A stretch of DNA of 41,367 nucleotides from Tabrizicola sp. (GTDB lineage Bacteria; Pseudomonadota; Alphaproteobacteria; Rhodobacterales; Rhodobacteraceae). Each line of letters begins with the position of its first letter. The first letter of the stretch is position 1. The DNA lies in the NCBI GenBank assembly GCA_025458105.1, contig JALOTD010000047.1, forward strand, positions 1-41,367, in the 5' to 3' direction. Shown piece by piece: positions 35,262-41,367 of this stretch. Both the position numbers and the translations under genes were made by a program. The notes beneath the pieces are model-generated. The model had not been told where the DNA came from. It ran no database searches and saw only the letters and a list, made by a program, of their open reading frames with translations.

Positions 35262-35411
35262 CTAGTTGCGGTTCACGAGGCAGAATGCCAAGAGGCCGAA
35301 CGCAGCAAGAAGCCCGAAGAACAAATTGGTTCTCCAGCGGAACCACCACTTGGCATAGGGAAAGTAGAACCTCTCCGAGAACCATTGAAACCAGTCCTGA
35401 CGTCTTTGCAC
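35262..35411 (-). CDS. Unannotated 49-residue aromatic-rich single-pass membrane protein
   Basis: A short frame follows the thiolase stop by 21 bp on the same strand, from GTG 35411 to TAG 35262. It encodes MQRRQDWFQWFSERFYFPYA, then KWWFRWRTN and a hydrophobic segment LFFGLLAAFGLLAFCLV with a short NRN tail. Five Trp and several Phe/Tyr with Arg before one membrane helix is not what an out-of-frame GC-rich reading usually looks like. The ribosome site (GGCAGGGC) is weak and translation may be coupled to the thiolase. I do not recognise a family. It could be a small inner-membrane protein. Confidence 0.55.
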   Translation of the reverse strand: MQRRQDWFQWFSERFYFPYAKWWFRWRTNLFFGLLAAFGLLAFCLVNRN

Positions 35412-35432
35412 AGCCGTTAGCCCTGCCGATTT

Positions 35433-36590
35433 CTAGGACCGCTCGATAGCCAGCGCGATGCCCTGACCGCCACCGATGCACATGGTTATCAGGGCCGTAC
35501 GCCCGCCCGTCCGTTCGAGCTCGTGCAGGGCCTTCACGACCAGGATCGAGCCCGTCGCGCCAACCGGGTGGCCAAGGGCGATGGCTCCGCCGTTCGGGTT
35601 GACTTTCTCCGGGTCAAGGTCCAGCTCGCGCGAGACGGCGAGCGCCTGCGCCGCAAAAGCCTCGTTCGATTCCACCACATCGAAGCTTTGTGGCTTGACC
35701 CCCATACGCTTGCACAGCGCCTGGATTGCTGGAACTGGGCCAATACCCATGACTTTCGGATCAACTCCGGCCAACGCATAACCCATTATCCTCGCGCGGG
35801 CGCCCTTGTCGGACCGTGACAGGACCAACGCCGCCGCGCCGTCGTTGATTCCCGAGGCATTGCCCGCCGTAACCGTGCCCTCTTTCTGGAAGGCCGGGCG
35901 AAGGCCCGCTAGCGCCTCGGCGCTGGTGGCTTTGGGGTGCTCGTCCACGGCAAAGGTCACTGGGCCTTTCTTGCCGCCGATCTCGATGGGCGCGATCTGG
36001 CTTTCGAACCGCCCCTCGGCAATCGCCCTTGCAGCCCGCGTCTGGGAAACCAGCGCGAAGGCGTCCTGGTCTTCGCGGGTGATTCCGTACCGGACGGCGA
36101 CATTCTCGGCTGTCACCCCCATGTGGCCGGTGCCAAACGGGCAGGTCAACGCGCCGGTCATCATGTCAAGCGCGCGGGTGTCGCCCATCTTCTGCCCGAA
36201 GCGCGCGGAAGGCAGGATGTAGGGCGAGCGGCTCATGCACTCCGCCCCGCCTGCCAACGCCATCTCGGCATCACCCTGCTTCAGCGCCTGCACGGCAGAA
36301 ACGATGGCCTGCGCGCCTGACCCGCAAAGGCGGTTGACGTTCATCGCCGGGGTGGTCTCGGGGATGCCCGCGTTCATCGCCATGACGCGGGACAGGTACA
36401 TGTCGCGCGGCTCGGTGTTGATGACATGGCCCATGACGACCTGGCCGATCTCGCCCGCTTCGACGCCCGCGCGGGTCAGGGCTGCCTTCGCGGCATGGGT
36501 GGCGATGTCGATGGGCGACAGTCCAGCCAACGATCCGCCAAAGCTTCCAATGGCAGTACGAGCAGCGGACAGGATGTAGATGTCGGTCAT
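35433..36590 (-). CDS. Acetyl-CoA C-acyltransferase (thiolase)
   Basis: A 385-residue biosynthetic-type thiolase that condenses two acetyl-CoA to acetoacetyl-CoA or cleaves 3-ketoacyl-CoA. Nucleophile Cys89 sits in [11 protein letters not shown]. The catalytic His is in [17 protein letters not shown] and the second Cys in [14 protein letters not shown]. The close match to AtoB/PhaA-like enzymes ([21 protein letters not shown]) suggests acetoacetyl-CoA supply, but no phaB or CoA-transferase is near, so the exact role is open. ATG 36590 follows GAGGGAGGC; the upstream ATG 36620 is less likely. It is divergent from an MFS gene. Confidence 0.93.
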   Translation of the reverse strand: MTDIYILSAARTAIGSFGGSLAGLSPIDIATHAAKAALTRAGVEAGEIGQVVMGHVINTEPRDMYLSRVMAMNAGIPETTPAMNVNRLCGSGAQAIVSAVQALKQGDAEMALAGGAECMSRSPYILPSARFGQKMGDTRALDMMTGALTCPFGTGHMGVTAENVAVRYGITREDQDAFALVSQTRAARAIAEGRFESQIAPIEIGGKKGPVTFAVDEHPKATSAEALAGLRPAFQKEGTVTAGNASGINDGAAALVLSRSDKGARARIMGYALAGVDPKVMGIGPVPAIQALCKRMGVKPQSFDVVESNEAFAAQALAVSRELDLDPEKVNPNGGAIALGHPVGATGSILVVKALHELERTGGRTALITMCIGGGQGIALAIERS

Positions 36591-36673
36591 GGCATTGCCT
36601 CCCTCGGTTTTGACCAGCATGCACCAGCCGTGCGCCTTGGCTTGGACGACGTCGCGTCACGGCTGCCATTGAC

Positions 36674-37822
36674 ATGCACCAACAGGCAGAGGAAGTCAGG
36701 CAGGCCAGCGGGAGACCTTCCTTGAAAGACCTGATCCAGGCCCAGGCGGGCCTTCTGTTCGCCGGGGTGGCAACCTTCATCATGATGGGCGCGGGACAGT
36801 CGCTGTATGGCCCGGCCCTGCCCGCCTTTTCCCGGATCTTCGCCGTCAGCCTGGCCGAGGCCGGAATGCTTGTCTCGGCGCATTGGGTGGGCTGCTTTTT
36901 CGGCGTGGGGTTCATGTTCCTGAAGGGCGCGCATGTCACGCCGCGCCATGCGCTGGCGGTCATGGCGGTGGGCGCGGGCATCGTCGCGCTTCTCGCCAAC
37001 TGGCCGGTCACGCTGGCCGGAGCAGTGATCTTCGGCGCGGGCTATGGCATGTCGACCGCCGTCTTCAACCCCCGCGTCCTGCGCGCCTTCGGGACCTACG
37101 GGCCGTCAATGCTGTCGATGCTGAATGCGACCTTCGGCGTCGGCGCCATTGCAGCACCCTTGATCTTCGTCGCGCTCGGCAGCGACCCGGGCCTGTCCTT
37201 TGGCCTGACGGCGGCCTTTGCAGCGGCGGTCTGGCTGGCGGCGGGCGCGGCTGGTCGCGCGCCTGCGGCCCCGGCGGGAGAGACCAAGGCCTTCCGTCCG
37301 CATTGGCCGATCATGGGCTTCGGCGCGGTCGCCATCGGGCTTGAGGCCTGCCTGATCGGCCTTGGCCCCACCGCGCTGATCCGCGCCGGAGTGGCCGAGG
37401 CCACGGCGGCAGAACTCCTTAGCGCCTTCTTCGTCGTCTTCCTGCTGGCGCGCGTTGGGCTGATCTTCTTCGCCCACAGGATCGCGCCGTTCCTGCTTTA
37501 CACGCTTGCAGTCTTGGCCACCGCCCTGTTTGCCCTTGGCGCGGTGTTCCTGTCGCCGGCGATCTTCTTCGTGGCCATCGGCGCGCCGGCCGGGATGTTC
37601 TTTCCCGGCTTCTACGTCACCGCCAGCGGCAAGATGGGCGAAGACCTGCGCGTGCCACCTACGATCATCGCCGCAGGCCTTGTCGGCGGGATCAGCGGCC
37701 CCCTGATCCTCGCCCCGCTGATGGAGCGGATGGGCGACCTTGGCTTTTTCCAGATACTCGCCGCGGTTACCCTGGGCTTAAGCGCGGCAGCGCTGGTATC
37801 CCTGCGCAAGATGCGGGTCTAG
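36674..37822 (+). CDS. MFS transporter
   Basis: A 382-residue membrane protein with about 11-12 hydrophobic segments (GLLFAGVATFIMMGAG, LAVMAVGAGIVALLA, AVIFGAGYGMSTAVFNPRVL, IFFVAIGAPAGMFFPGFYV). The overall pattern is that of small sugar or metabolite MFS permeases. The MFS loop signature is not strong, and the substrate is unknown. ATG 36674 has a poor ribosome site; a TTG at 36722 (LKDLIQAQ) has GGGAGA 5-6 nt upstream and begins just before the first helix, so it may be the true start. The 3' end overlaps the convergent DUF2585 gene by 4 nt. Confidence 0.85.
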   Translation: MHQQAEEVRQASGRPSLKDLIQAQAGLLFAGVATFIMMGAGQSLYGPALPAFSRIFAVSLAEAGMLVSAHWVGCFFGVGFMFLKGAHVTPRHALAVMAVGAGIVALLANWPVTLAGAVIFGAGYGMSTAVFNPRVLRAFGTYGPSMLSMLNATFGVGAIAAPLIFVALGSDPGLSFGLTAAFAAAVWLAAGAAGRAPAAPAGETKAFRPHWPIMGFGAVAIGLEACLIGLGPTALIRAGVAEATAAELLSAFFVVFLLARVGLIFFAHRIAPFLLYTLAVLATALFALGAVFLSPAIFFVAIGAPAGMFFPGFYVTASGKMGEDLRVPPTIIAAGLVGGISGPLILAPLMERMGDLGFFQILAAVTLGLSAAALVSLRKMRV

Positions 37823-38379
37823 CGCCCCGCCTGCCATTCGGCGACCCAGTCGAGCGGATAGAGGAGCATCAGCACGTTCAGCGCCAGCCCGTCGCGGATC
37901 AGCCAGATCGTGACCCCCTCGAACAGCAGGATCAGCGCCACCGTGACCCAGACCGGCAGACGCGAGGCGAGGAAGAACCCCAGGATCATCGCGCCGATGT
38001 CGGCAACGACGTTCAGGACGCTGTCGCCGTAGTAATCCAGCGAGATCGTCACGGCCCGATAGCGTTCGATCACCGCGTCCGAATTCTCGACGATCTCCCA
38101 GGCCGCCTCGATCAGAGTGGCGATGGAAAGCCGCCAGCCAAAGGACAAGCGCCGCGCGACCAGCCAGAGAAGGCCGTAGAACAGGAAGCCGTGGATCACA
38201 TGGCTGGGCGTGTACCAGTCGCTGATGTGCTGACTGTTCTCGGAACTCACCACCTGCCCGTGCCAAAGCTTGATATAGCCGCATTTGCAGATCGGCTCGC
38301 GCCCGATCAAGTAAAGGTAGGCAGCGGTCAGTAGGATTATCCCTACCACGACAAGGGCAGGCGAGATGCGTCTGATCAT
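37819..38379 (-). CDS. DUF2585 (UPF0314) family membrane protein
   Basis: A 186-residue inner-membrane protein of unknown function, conserved in alphaproteobacteria. Visible family features are GREPICKCGYIKLWHG after the first helix, SQHISDWYTPSHVIHGFLFYGLLW, and WEIVENSDAVIERYRAVTISLDYYGDSVLNVVADI. Conserved Cys, His and Asp residues near the membrane face suggest a metal or catalytic site. About four hydrophobic segments are visible. It is divergent from the gene at 38431. Confidence 0.9.
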   Translation of the reverse strand: MIRRISPALVVVGIILLTAAYLYLIGREPICKCGYIKLWHGQVVSSENSQHISDWYTPSHVIHGFLFYGLLWLVARRLSFGWRLSIATLIEAAWEIVENSDAVIERYRAVTISLDYYGDSVLNVVADIGAMILGFFLASRLPVWVTVALILLFEGVTIWLIRDGLALNVLMLLYPLDWVAEWQAGR

Positions 38380-38430
38380 AGCGCAAAGGAATCACGGGTC
38401 GCGCGCCTGGTAAAGTGGAATGAGGACGAC

Positions 38431-38871
38431 ATGCTCAGATTGCTTGTGACTGTGGCCGTTGCCGTGCTGCCGGTCAGCGGAACCGCCTGCACCCTGCTTG
38501 CTCCCTTCGACATGGGTCAGATTGGCGGGGCCGAACTTGTGGTGGTCGGTGAAGTGACGGACTATGCAATGGTCGAAGGAACATGGAACGCCGCACTGGT
38601 CACGGTCCAAATCGACGAGACGCTGAAGGGGCGCGCGACGGGCGAGGTGACCTTCGTCTGGAACGGAGGTATGGCCCAGGGGCCGCATGAGGCGCGCGCC
38701 AAGGGCCGGGTGCTGATCGGCGCGATGGAGGGCGGCCGGATTGCGCTCAGCACGCTGGTACCCGACGAACGCCCGGACTTGCCTTCCATCATCCAGCCCT
38801 ATTGTGGTGAAGTATGGATGCAGCCCGCCTCGCCCGCCGTGGTGAAAGCCGCACGAAAGGCCCTGGAATGA
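38431..38871 (+). CDS. Exported small protein, N-terminal Cys after signal peptide (TIMP-like pattern)
   Basis: A 146-residue product with a signal peptide (LLVTVAVAVLPVSGTA) directly followed by Cys20 (CTLLAPFD). The mature part has AELVVVGEVTDYAMVE, AALVTVQIDETLKG and EVTFVWNGG, then a second Cys in QPYCGEVW. The order 'Cys at the mature start, A-D-VVVG-V strand, V-V-x-x-LKG strand' resembles TIMP/netrin-type OB folds that appear in bacterial secreted proteins. That reading is a pattern match, not a firm family call. It could also be a lipoprotein with a non-standard lipobox. It is translationally coupled to the next gene by ATGA. Confidence 0.7.
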   Translation: MLRLLVTVAVAVLPVSGTACTLLAPFDMGQIGGAELVVVGEVTDYAMVEGTWNAALVTVQIDETLKGRATGEVTFVWNGGMAQGPHEARAKGRVLIGAMEGGRIALSTLVPDERPDLPSIIQPYCGEVWMQPASPAVVKAARKALE

Positions 38872-39089
38872 CCGAAAAGAACCCCTGGCGTTATGGCCCC
38901 ACTCGTGGCGAGTTGTGGTTCTGGCTTTGGGTTTCTGCCGGAGGGCTGGCGTTGACGGGCGTGGCGCTTGCCGTGCGTGGCATCCCGACTGGCCCGGCGA
39001 TAGCAGAGGTCGTAGGGTTGGCCGGAGTGGTCTTCGGCTATCTCGGCGGGCGGTCGATCAAGCGTTTGATACGGCGCGAACACCCCTGA
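38868..39089 (+). CDS. Small hypothetical membrane protein
   Basis: A 73-residue frame starting at ATG 38868, which overlaps the preceding stop codon as ATGA. The sequence begins MTEKNPWRYGPTRGELWFWL and then has two hydrophobic stretches (VSAGGLALTGVALAV and AIAEVVGLAGVVFGYLGG) with a basic C-terminus (RSIKRLIRREHP). It is probably a two-pass inner-membrane protein. No family recognised. The overlap indicates co-expression with the exported protein upstream. Confidence 0.72.
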   Translation: MTEKNPWRYGPTRGELWFWLWVSAGGLALTGVALAVRGIPTGPAIAEVVGLAGVVFGYLGGRSIKRLIRREHP

Positions 39090-39117
39090 CCTGAGCGCCT
39101 TGCGATTGCAGCGCCAG

Positions 39118-39852
39118 TCAGCGCGCAATCATCAGCCGCTGGCGGCCTTTTGGCGACAGCAGCGCGGCCTCGCGCCCTTCGATCACCACCGCAGACAGCG
39201 GCCCGCCATAGGCCGCGCCGCTATCGAGATTCAGCCGGTTGCCATAGTGCGTCGCCTGATCCAGCGCGGTGTGGCCATGTACGATCAGCGGGCCAAAGCT
39301 CGCCGTTTCCATCAGGAAGGGCTCGCGAATCCAGACGAGGTCGGTCTCGGTCTGGTCTTCCAGCGCAACGCCCGGGCGGATGCCCGCATGCACAAAGATG
39401 CAGTCCCCGGCCCGGTGCAGCACCGGACGCGTGGTCAGAAAGTCGACATGCGCCTGCGGCACAGCCGCGCGCGCCTCGGCATGCACCTTGTCGACCGGCC
39501 GGTCGCCCGCATTTGCCACGTCATAGGACCGAAGCGTATCGGCGCCACCAAGCCGCGGATGCAGCCAGGACAACTCTGCCCTCAGGCCCAATTCTGGCTC
39601 CCACGGATCGCGCAGGAACCGGGTGAACATCCGGTCATGGTTGCCTTTCAGGACAACCCAGTCCTTGCCCCCGGCAATGCCGTCGATCAGGAAATCGACC
39701 ACCCCCCGGCTGTCCGGGCCACGGTCCACCAGGTCTCCGACATGGATCACCGGGCCGGGCCCATGGCGCGCCATGTCCTCGGCGATCAGGTCATGGGCCG
39801 CCTGCAGAAGGCCCAGGTGCCCGTGGATGTCGCCGATGGCGTAAAGATGCAT
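39118..39852 (-). CDS. Metallophosphoesterase (serine/threonine phosphatase-like)
   Basis: A 244-residue calcineurin-like phosphatase. All metal-site motifs are present: GDIHGH (Asp8, His10), GDLVDRGPDS, GNHD in LKGNHDRM, VHAGI and VHGHT. The size and the GDIHGHLGLL start fit the bacterial PrpA/ApaH-like group that dephosphorylates proteins or Ap4A-type nucleotides; substrate not decidable. ATG 39852 starts the first motif directly; the longer frame to 40014 would cross the GC-rich repeat. It is transcribed in the same direction as the dddQ-like gene, which ends 83 bp upstream. Confidence 0.92.
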   Translation of the reverse strand: MHLYAIGDIHGHLGLLQAAHDLIAEDMARHGPGPVIHVGDLVDRGPDSRGVVDFLIDGIAGGKDWVVLKGNHDRMFTRFLRDPWEPELGLRAELSWLHPRLGGADTLRSYDVANAGDRPVDKVHAEARAAVPQAHVDFLTTRPVLHRAGDCIFVHAGIRPGVALEDQTETDLVWIREPFLMETASFGPLIVHGHTALDQATHYGNRLNLDSGAAYGGPLSAVVIEGREAALLSPKGRQRLMIAR

Positions 39853-39874
39853 GCGCCGGTTCCCCGTGGAAGCT

Positions 39875-39925
39875 CCCGGGGGCCGGGCCCCGGACCCCCG
39901 GGATATTTGCGCAAAGATGAAAGGG
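39875..39925. repeat. GC-rich intergenic repeat of Rhodobacteraceae type
   Basis: CCCGGGGG (39875-39882) and CCCCCGGG (39895-39902) form an 8-bp stem, followed by ATATTTGCGCAAAGATGAA. This 'GGCCGGGG..CCCCCGGGATATTTG' form is, from memory, widely repeated between genes in Rhodobacteraceae. On the plus strand the hairpin plus ATATTT could terminate transcription. Here it separates the metallophosphoesterase gene from the dddQ-like gene. Confidence 0.6.
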
Positions 39926-39934
39926 CAAGAGTGG

Positions 39935-40522
39935 TCAGGCCTCGGGATCGGACAGCATCCGATAGCTCTCGAAACCGATGTCGCCAGACCAGCGCCACGT
40001 CGCAAGGAAGCCATCGGGGCCTGCGCGCATGGCGTGGGGCAGGTTCGGCGGATGATGGATGGGGTCCGCGAGGCTGGTCTGGAAACGGCGCTCGCCCGCC
40101 TGCCAGTGGGCAGTGCCAGCGAGGAGCGTGTAGGTCTCGGCTGCGTTGTGGGCGTGAAGGGGGTAGTAGCTGCAAGGCGCCTGGTAGAAGAGGCCGAAGA
40201 GGAGCGTGTCGGACGGGACCCTCGCCCCGGGGCCGAGGAGCGTGACGATGGACTTGATCGTGCGGAGCTGGTCGGGCTGTCGGGCGGCGATGGGGCTGTC
40301 CTGCCAAGGGAGCCACTGGTGGGCGGCCTGGATCAGGCGGGCGGCGGGGTGACCTGGGAGGCTTGCCGCGTGGAGGATGCCGGGGGAGAGTGCGGAGGGG
40401 GGTTGCTCCGGGAAGTCGGTGGTCGCGGCGGCGCGGAGGGCTGCGGCGGTAGCCTGGGCTTCGGGGCGCTGCTCGGTTGCGGTAAGGTCGGCCAAGGCGT
40501 GGAGGAGGTCGGGGAGGAGCAT
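39935..40522 (-). CDS. dddQ: DddQ-like cupin, dimethylsulfoniopropionate lyase family
   Basis: DddQ splits DMSP into dimethyl sulfide and acrylate with a metal-bound cupin. The 195-residue product has the full motif YYPLHAHNAAETYTLLAG. Tyr120, His123, His125, Glu129 and Tyr131 are followed by His163 in NLPHAMR, the metal- and substrate-site set expected for the family, at the positions I recall for DddQ. The C-terminal LATWRWSGDIGFESYRM is also typical. The start MLLPDLLHAL is the first ATG of the frame. No dmdA, acuI or other DMSP genes are nearby, so the family is firm but the natural substrate is not. The gap to serA is 43 bp. Confidence 0.8.
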   Translation of the reverse strand: MLLPDLLHALADLTATEQRPEAQATAAALRAAATTDFPEQPPSALSPGILHAASLPGHPAARLIQAAHQWLPWQDSPIAARQPDQLRTIKSIVTLLGPGARVPSDTLLFGLFYQAPCSYYPLHAHNAAETYTLLAGTAHWQAGERRFQTSLADPIHHPPNLPHAMRAGPDGFLATWRWSGDIGFESYRMLSDPEA

Positions 40523-40565
40523 GGGGGTCTCGGCCAGGCGGGGTGCCCGGCCGAGGCAGGATTTC

Positions 40566-41367
40566 TTAGGCGACGTCGAACTGCAAGGCCTTGACCTGCT
40601 GGAACATGCCGGTGCCTTCCAGCGTCTCGATCACCTTGGGGTCAATCGGCTGGTCAAGGTAGAGGATCGCGATCGCGTCCTGACCCACGCCGGACCGTCC
40701 AAGGGTGAAGTTCGCGATGTTGACGTTGTTCTTGCCCATCGTCATGCCGAGAAGGCCGATGATGCCCGGCACATCCTCGTTCGTGGTGTAAAGCATGTGC
40801 TGACCGATCTCGGCGTCGATGTTGATGCCCTTGATCTGGATGAAGCGGGGCTTGCCATCGCTGAAGCAGGTGCCCGCGACCGAGCGTTCGCGCTTGTCCG
40901 TCACCATCGTCACCTTGATGTAAGCGTCGAAGACCCCGGTCTTCTCCTGCCGGGTGGTGGAGATCTGGATGCCCTTGTCCTTGGCGACCACGGGGGCCGA
41001 GACGAGGTTGACGTCCGGGTTGTGTGCCTTCAGCACGCCCGCAATCACCGCCTGGTTCAGCGCGGCGAGGTTCATATTGGCGACGCTGCCGTCATAAAGG
41101 ATGTTGATCGCCTTGATCGGCTCGTCCGTCATCTGGCCGATGAAGCTGCCAAGGTGGCTGGCGGCTGGCAAGCTTGATCCAGGGGCCCATGACGGCGGCC
41201 TCTTCGGCGGTGACGTTCGGCATGTTCAGCGCGTTCTGGACGGCGCCGGTCAGCAGGTAGTCCGACATCTGCTCGGCCACCTGCAGCGCGACGTTCTCCT
41301 GCGCTTCGGTGGTCGAGGCGCCGAGGTGCGGGGTGCAGACCACGTTCGGGTGGTTGAAGAGCGGGTT
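40566..41367 (-). pseudogene. serA: D-3-phosphoglycerate dehydrogenase, 3' part, frameshifted by a 7-bp duplication
   Basis: SerA makes 3-phosphohydroxypyruvate, the first step to serine. The visible part starts outside the window with NPLFNHPNVVCTPHLGAS (the end of the nucleotide-binding domain with the catalytic His). It then reaches VTAEEAAVMGPWIKLA, where the frame breaks, and continues in another frame with SHLGSFIGQMTDEPI, the intervening domain, and the ACT domain (FIQIKGINIDAE, VPGIIGLLGMTMG, VNIANFTLGR). Removing one copy of the duplicated 7-mer at 41156-41169 restores KLASHLGSF. The break gives a protein of wrong sequence after PWIKLAS. Serine auxotrophy would follow if it is real and no second serA exists. 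Confidence 0.9.
41156..41169. repeat. 7-bp tandem duplication inside serA
   Basis: GGCTGGC is directly repeated (41156-41162 and 41163-41169). With one copy the two serA frames join exactly; with two they do not. It is typical of slipped-strand replication or a basecalling/assembly slip. Confidence 0.9.

Overview
The window looks like chromosome from an alphaproteobacterium of the family Rhodobacteraceae (Rhodobacter/Tabrizicola/Gemmobacter-like). The evidence is high G+C, an alphaproteobacterial LexA box (GTTC-N7-GTTC) ahead of imuB, a short sigma-54, a glutathione-dependent formaldehyde dehydrogenase, a DddQ-type DMSP lyase-like cupin and a tRNA-linked integrase remnant. It is mostly housekeeping and accessory metabolism in short operons. 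No phage, CRISPR array or biosynthetic cluster is intact here.

Left end (1-1.2 kb): a broken IS3-family OrfA abuts a P4-type integrase that has a premature TAG and no catalytic domain. Next come inverted repeats and then a tRNA-Met(CAU), whose 3' end faces the integrase. This is the scar of an element integrated at a tRNA. From 1.3 to 8.3 kb lie a frameshifted hydantoinase/oxoprolinase gene, rpoN, a secreted YceI protein, a LexA-controlled imuB without imuA or dnaE2 beside it, a c'-type cytochrome with a clear terminator, and two overlapping I78-type inhibitor genes.

8.3-19.2 kb: formaldehyde dehydrogenase (adhI) overlaps the first of two tandem genes for small exported proteins that resemble the SecD P1-head domain. 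A NYN/OST-HTH RNA-binding protein, a LysR regulator with a small divergent gene, RidA, a flavin-type monooxygenase, the tRNA hydroxylase TrhO, the NAD-salvage pair pncA-pncB, a phosphotransferase and ribosome-rescue factor ArfB follow. Between arfB and the queuosine-precursor transporter is a short unannotated transcription unit. It has a promoter-like element, a Shine-Dalgarno with 17 nt of complementarity to the expected 16S 3' end, an 18-codon ORF, a hairpin and an intrinsic terminator. This is the most novel-looking signal in the window.

19.2-36.6 kb: murein endopeptidase MepA overlaps an MFS transporter gene. Then come a thioesterase, YggT, RecQ, a soluble hybrid histidine kinase with two receiver domains, and a large bacterial alpha-2-macroglobulin (thioester CTEQ) followed by its usual partner pbpC. 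Here pbpC is frameshifted by a small deletion. A thiolase and an unannotated 49-residue membrane protein follow on the other strand.

36.6 kb to the end: another MFS transporter, a DUF2585 membrane protein, two small overlapping genes, a metallophosphatase, a Rhodobacteraceae-style GC-rich intergenic repeat, a DddQ-like cupin, and the 3' part of serA. serA is broken by a 7-bp tandem duplication. Three metabolic or cell-wall genes (hyuA, pbpC, serA) therefore carry frame-disrupting small indels, which may be real decay or assembly error.
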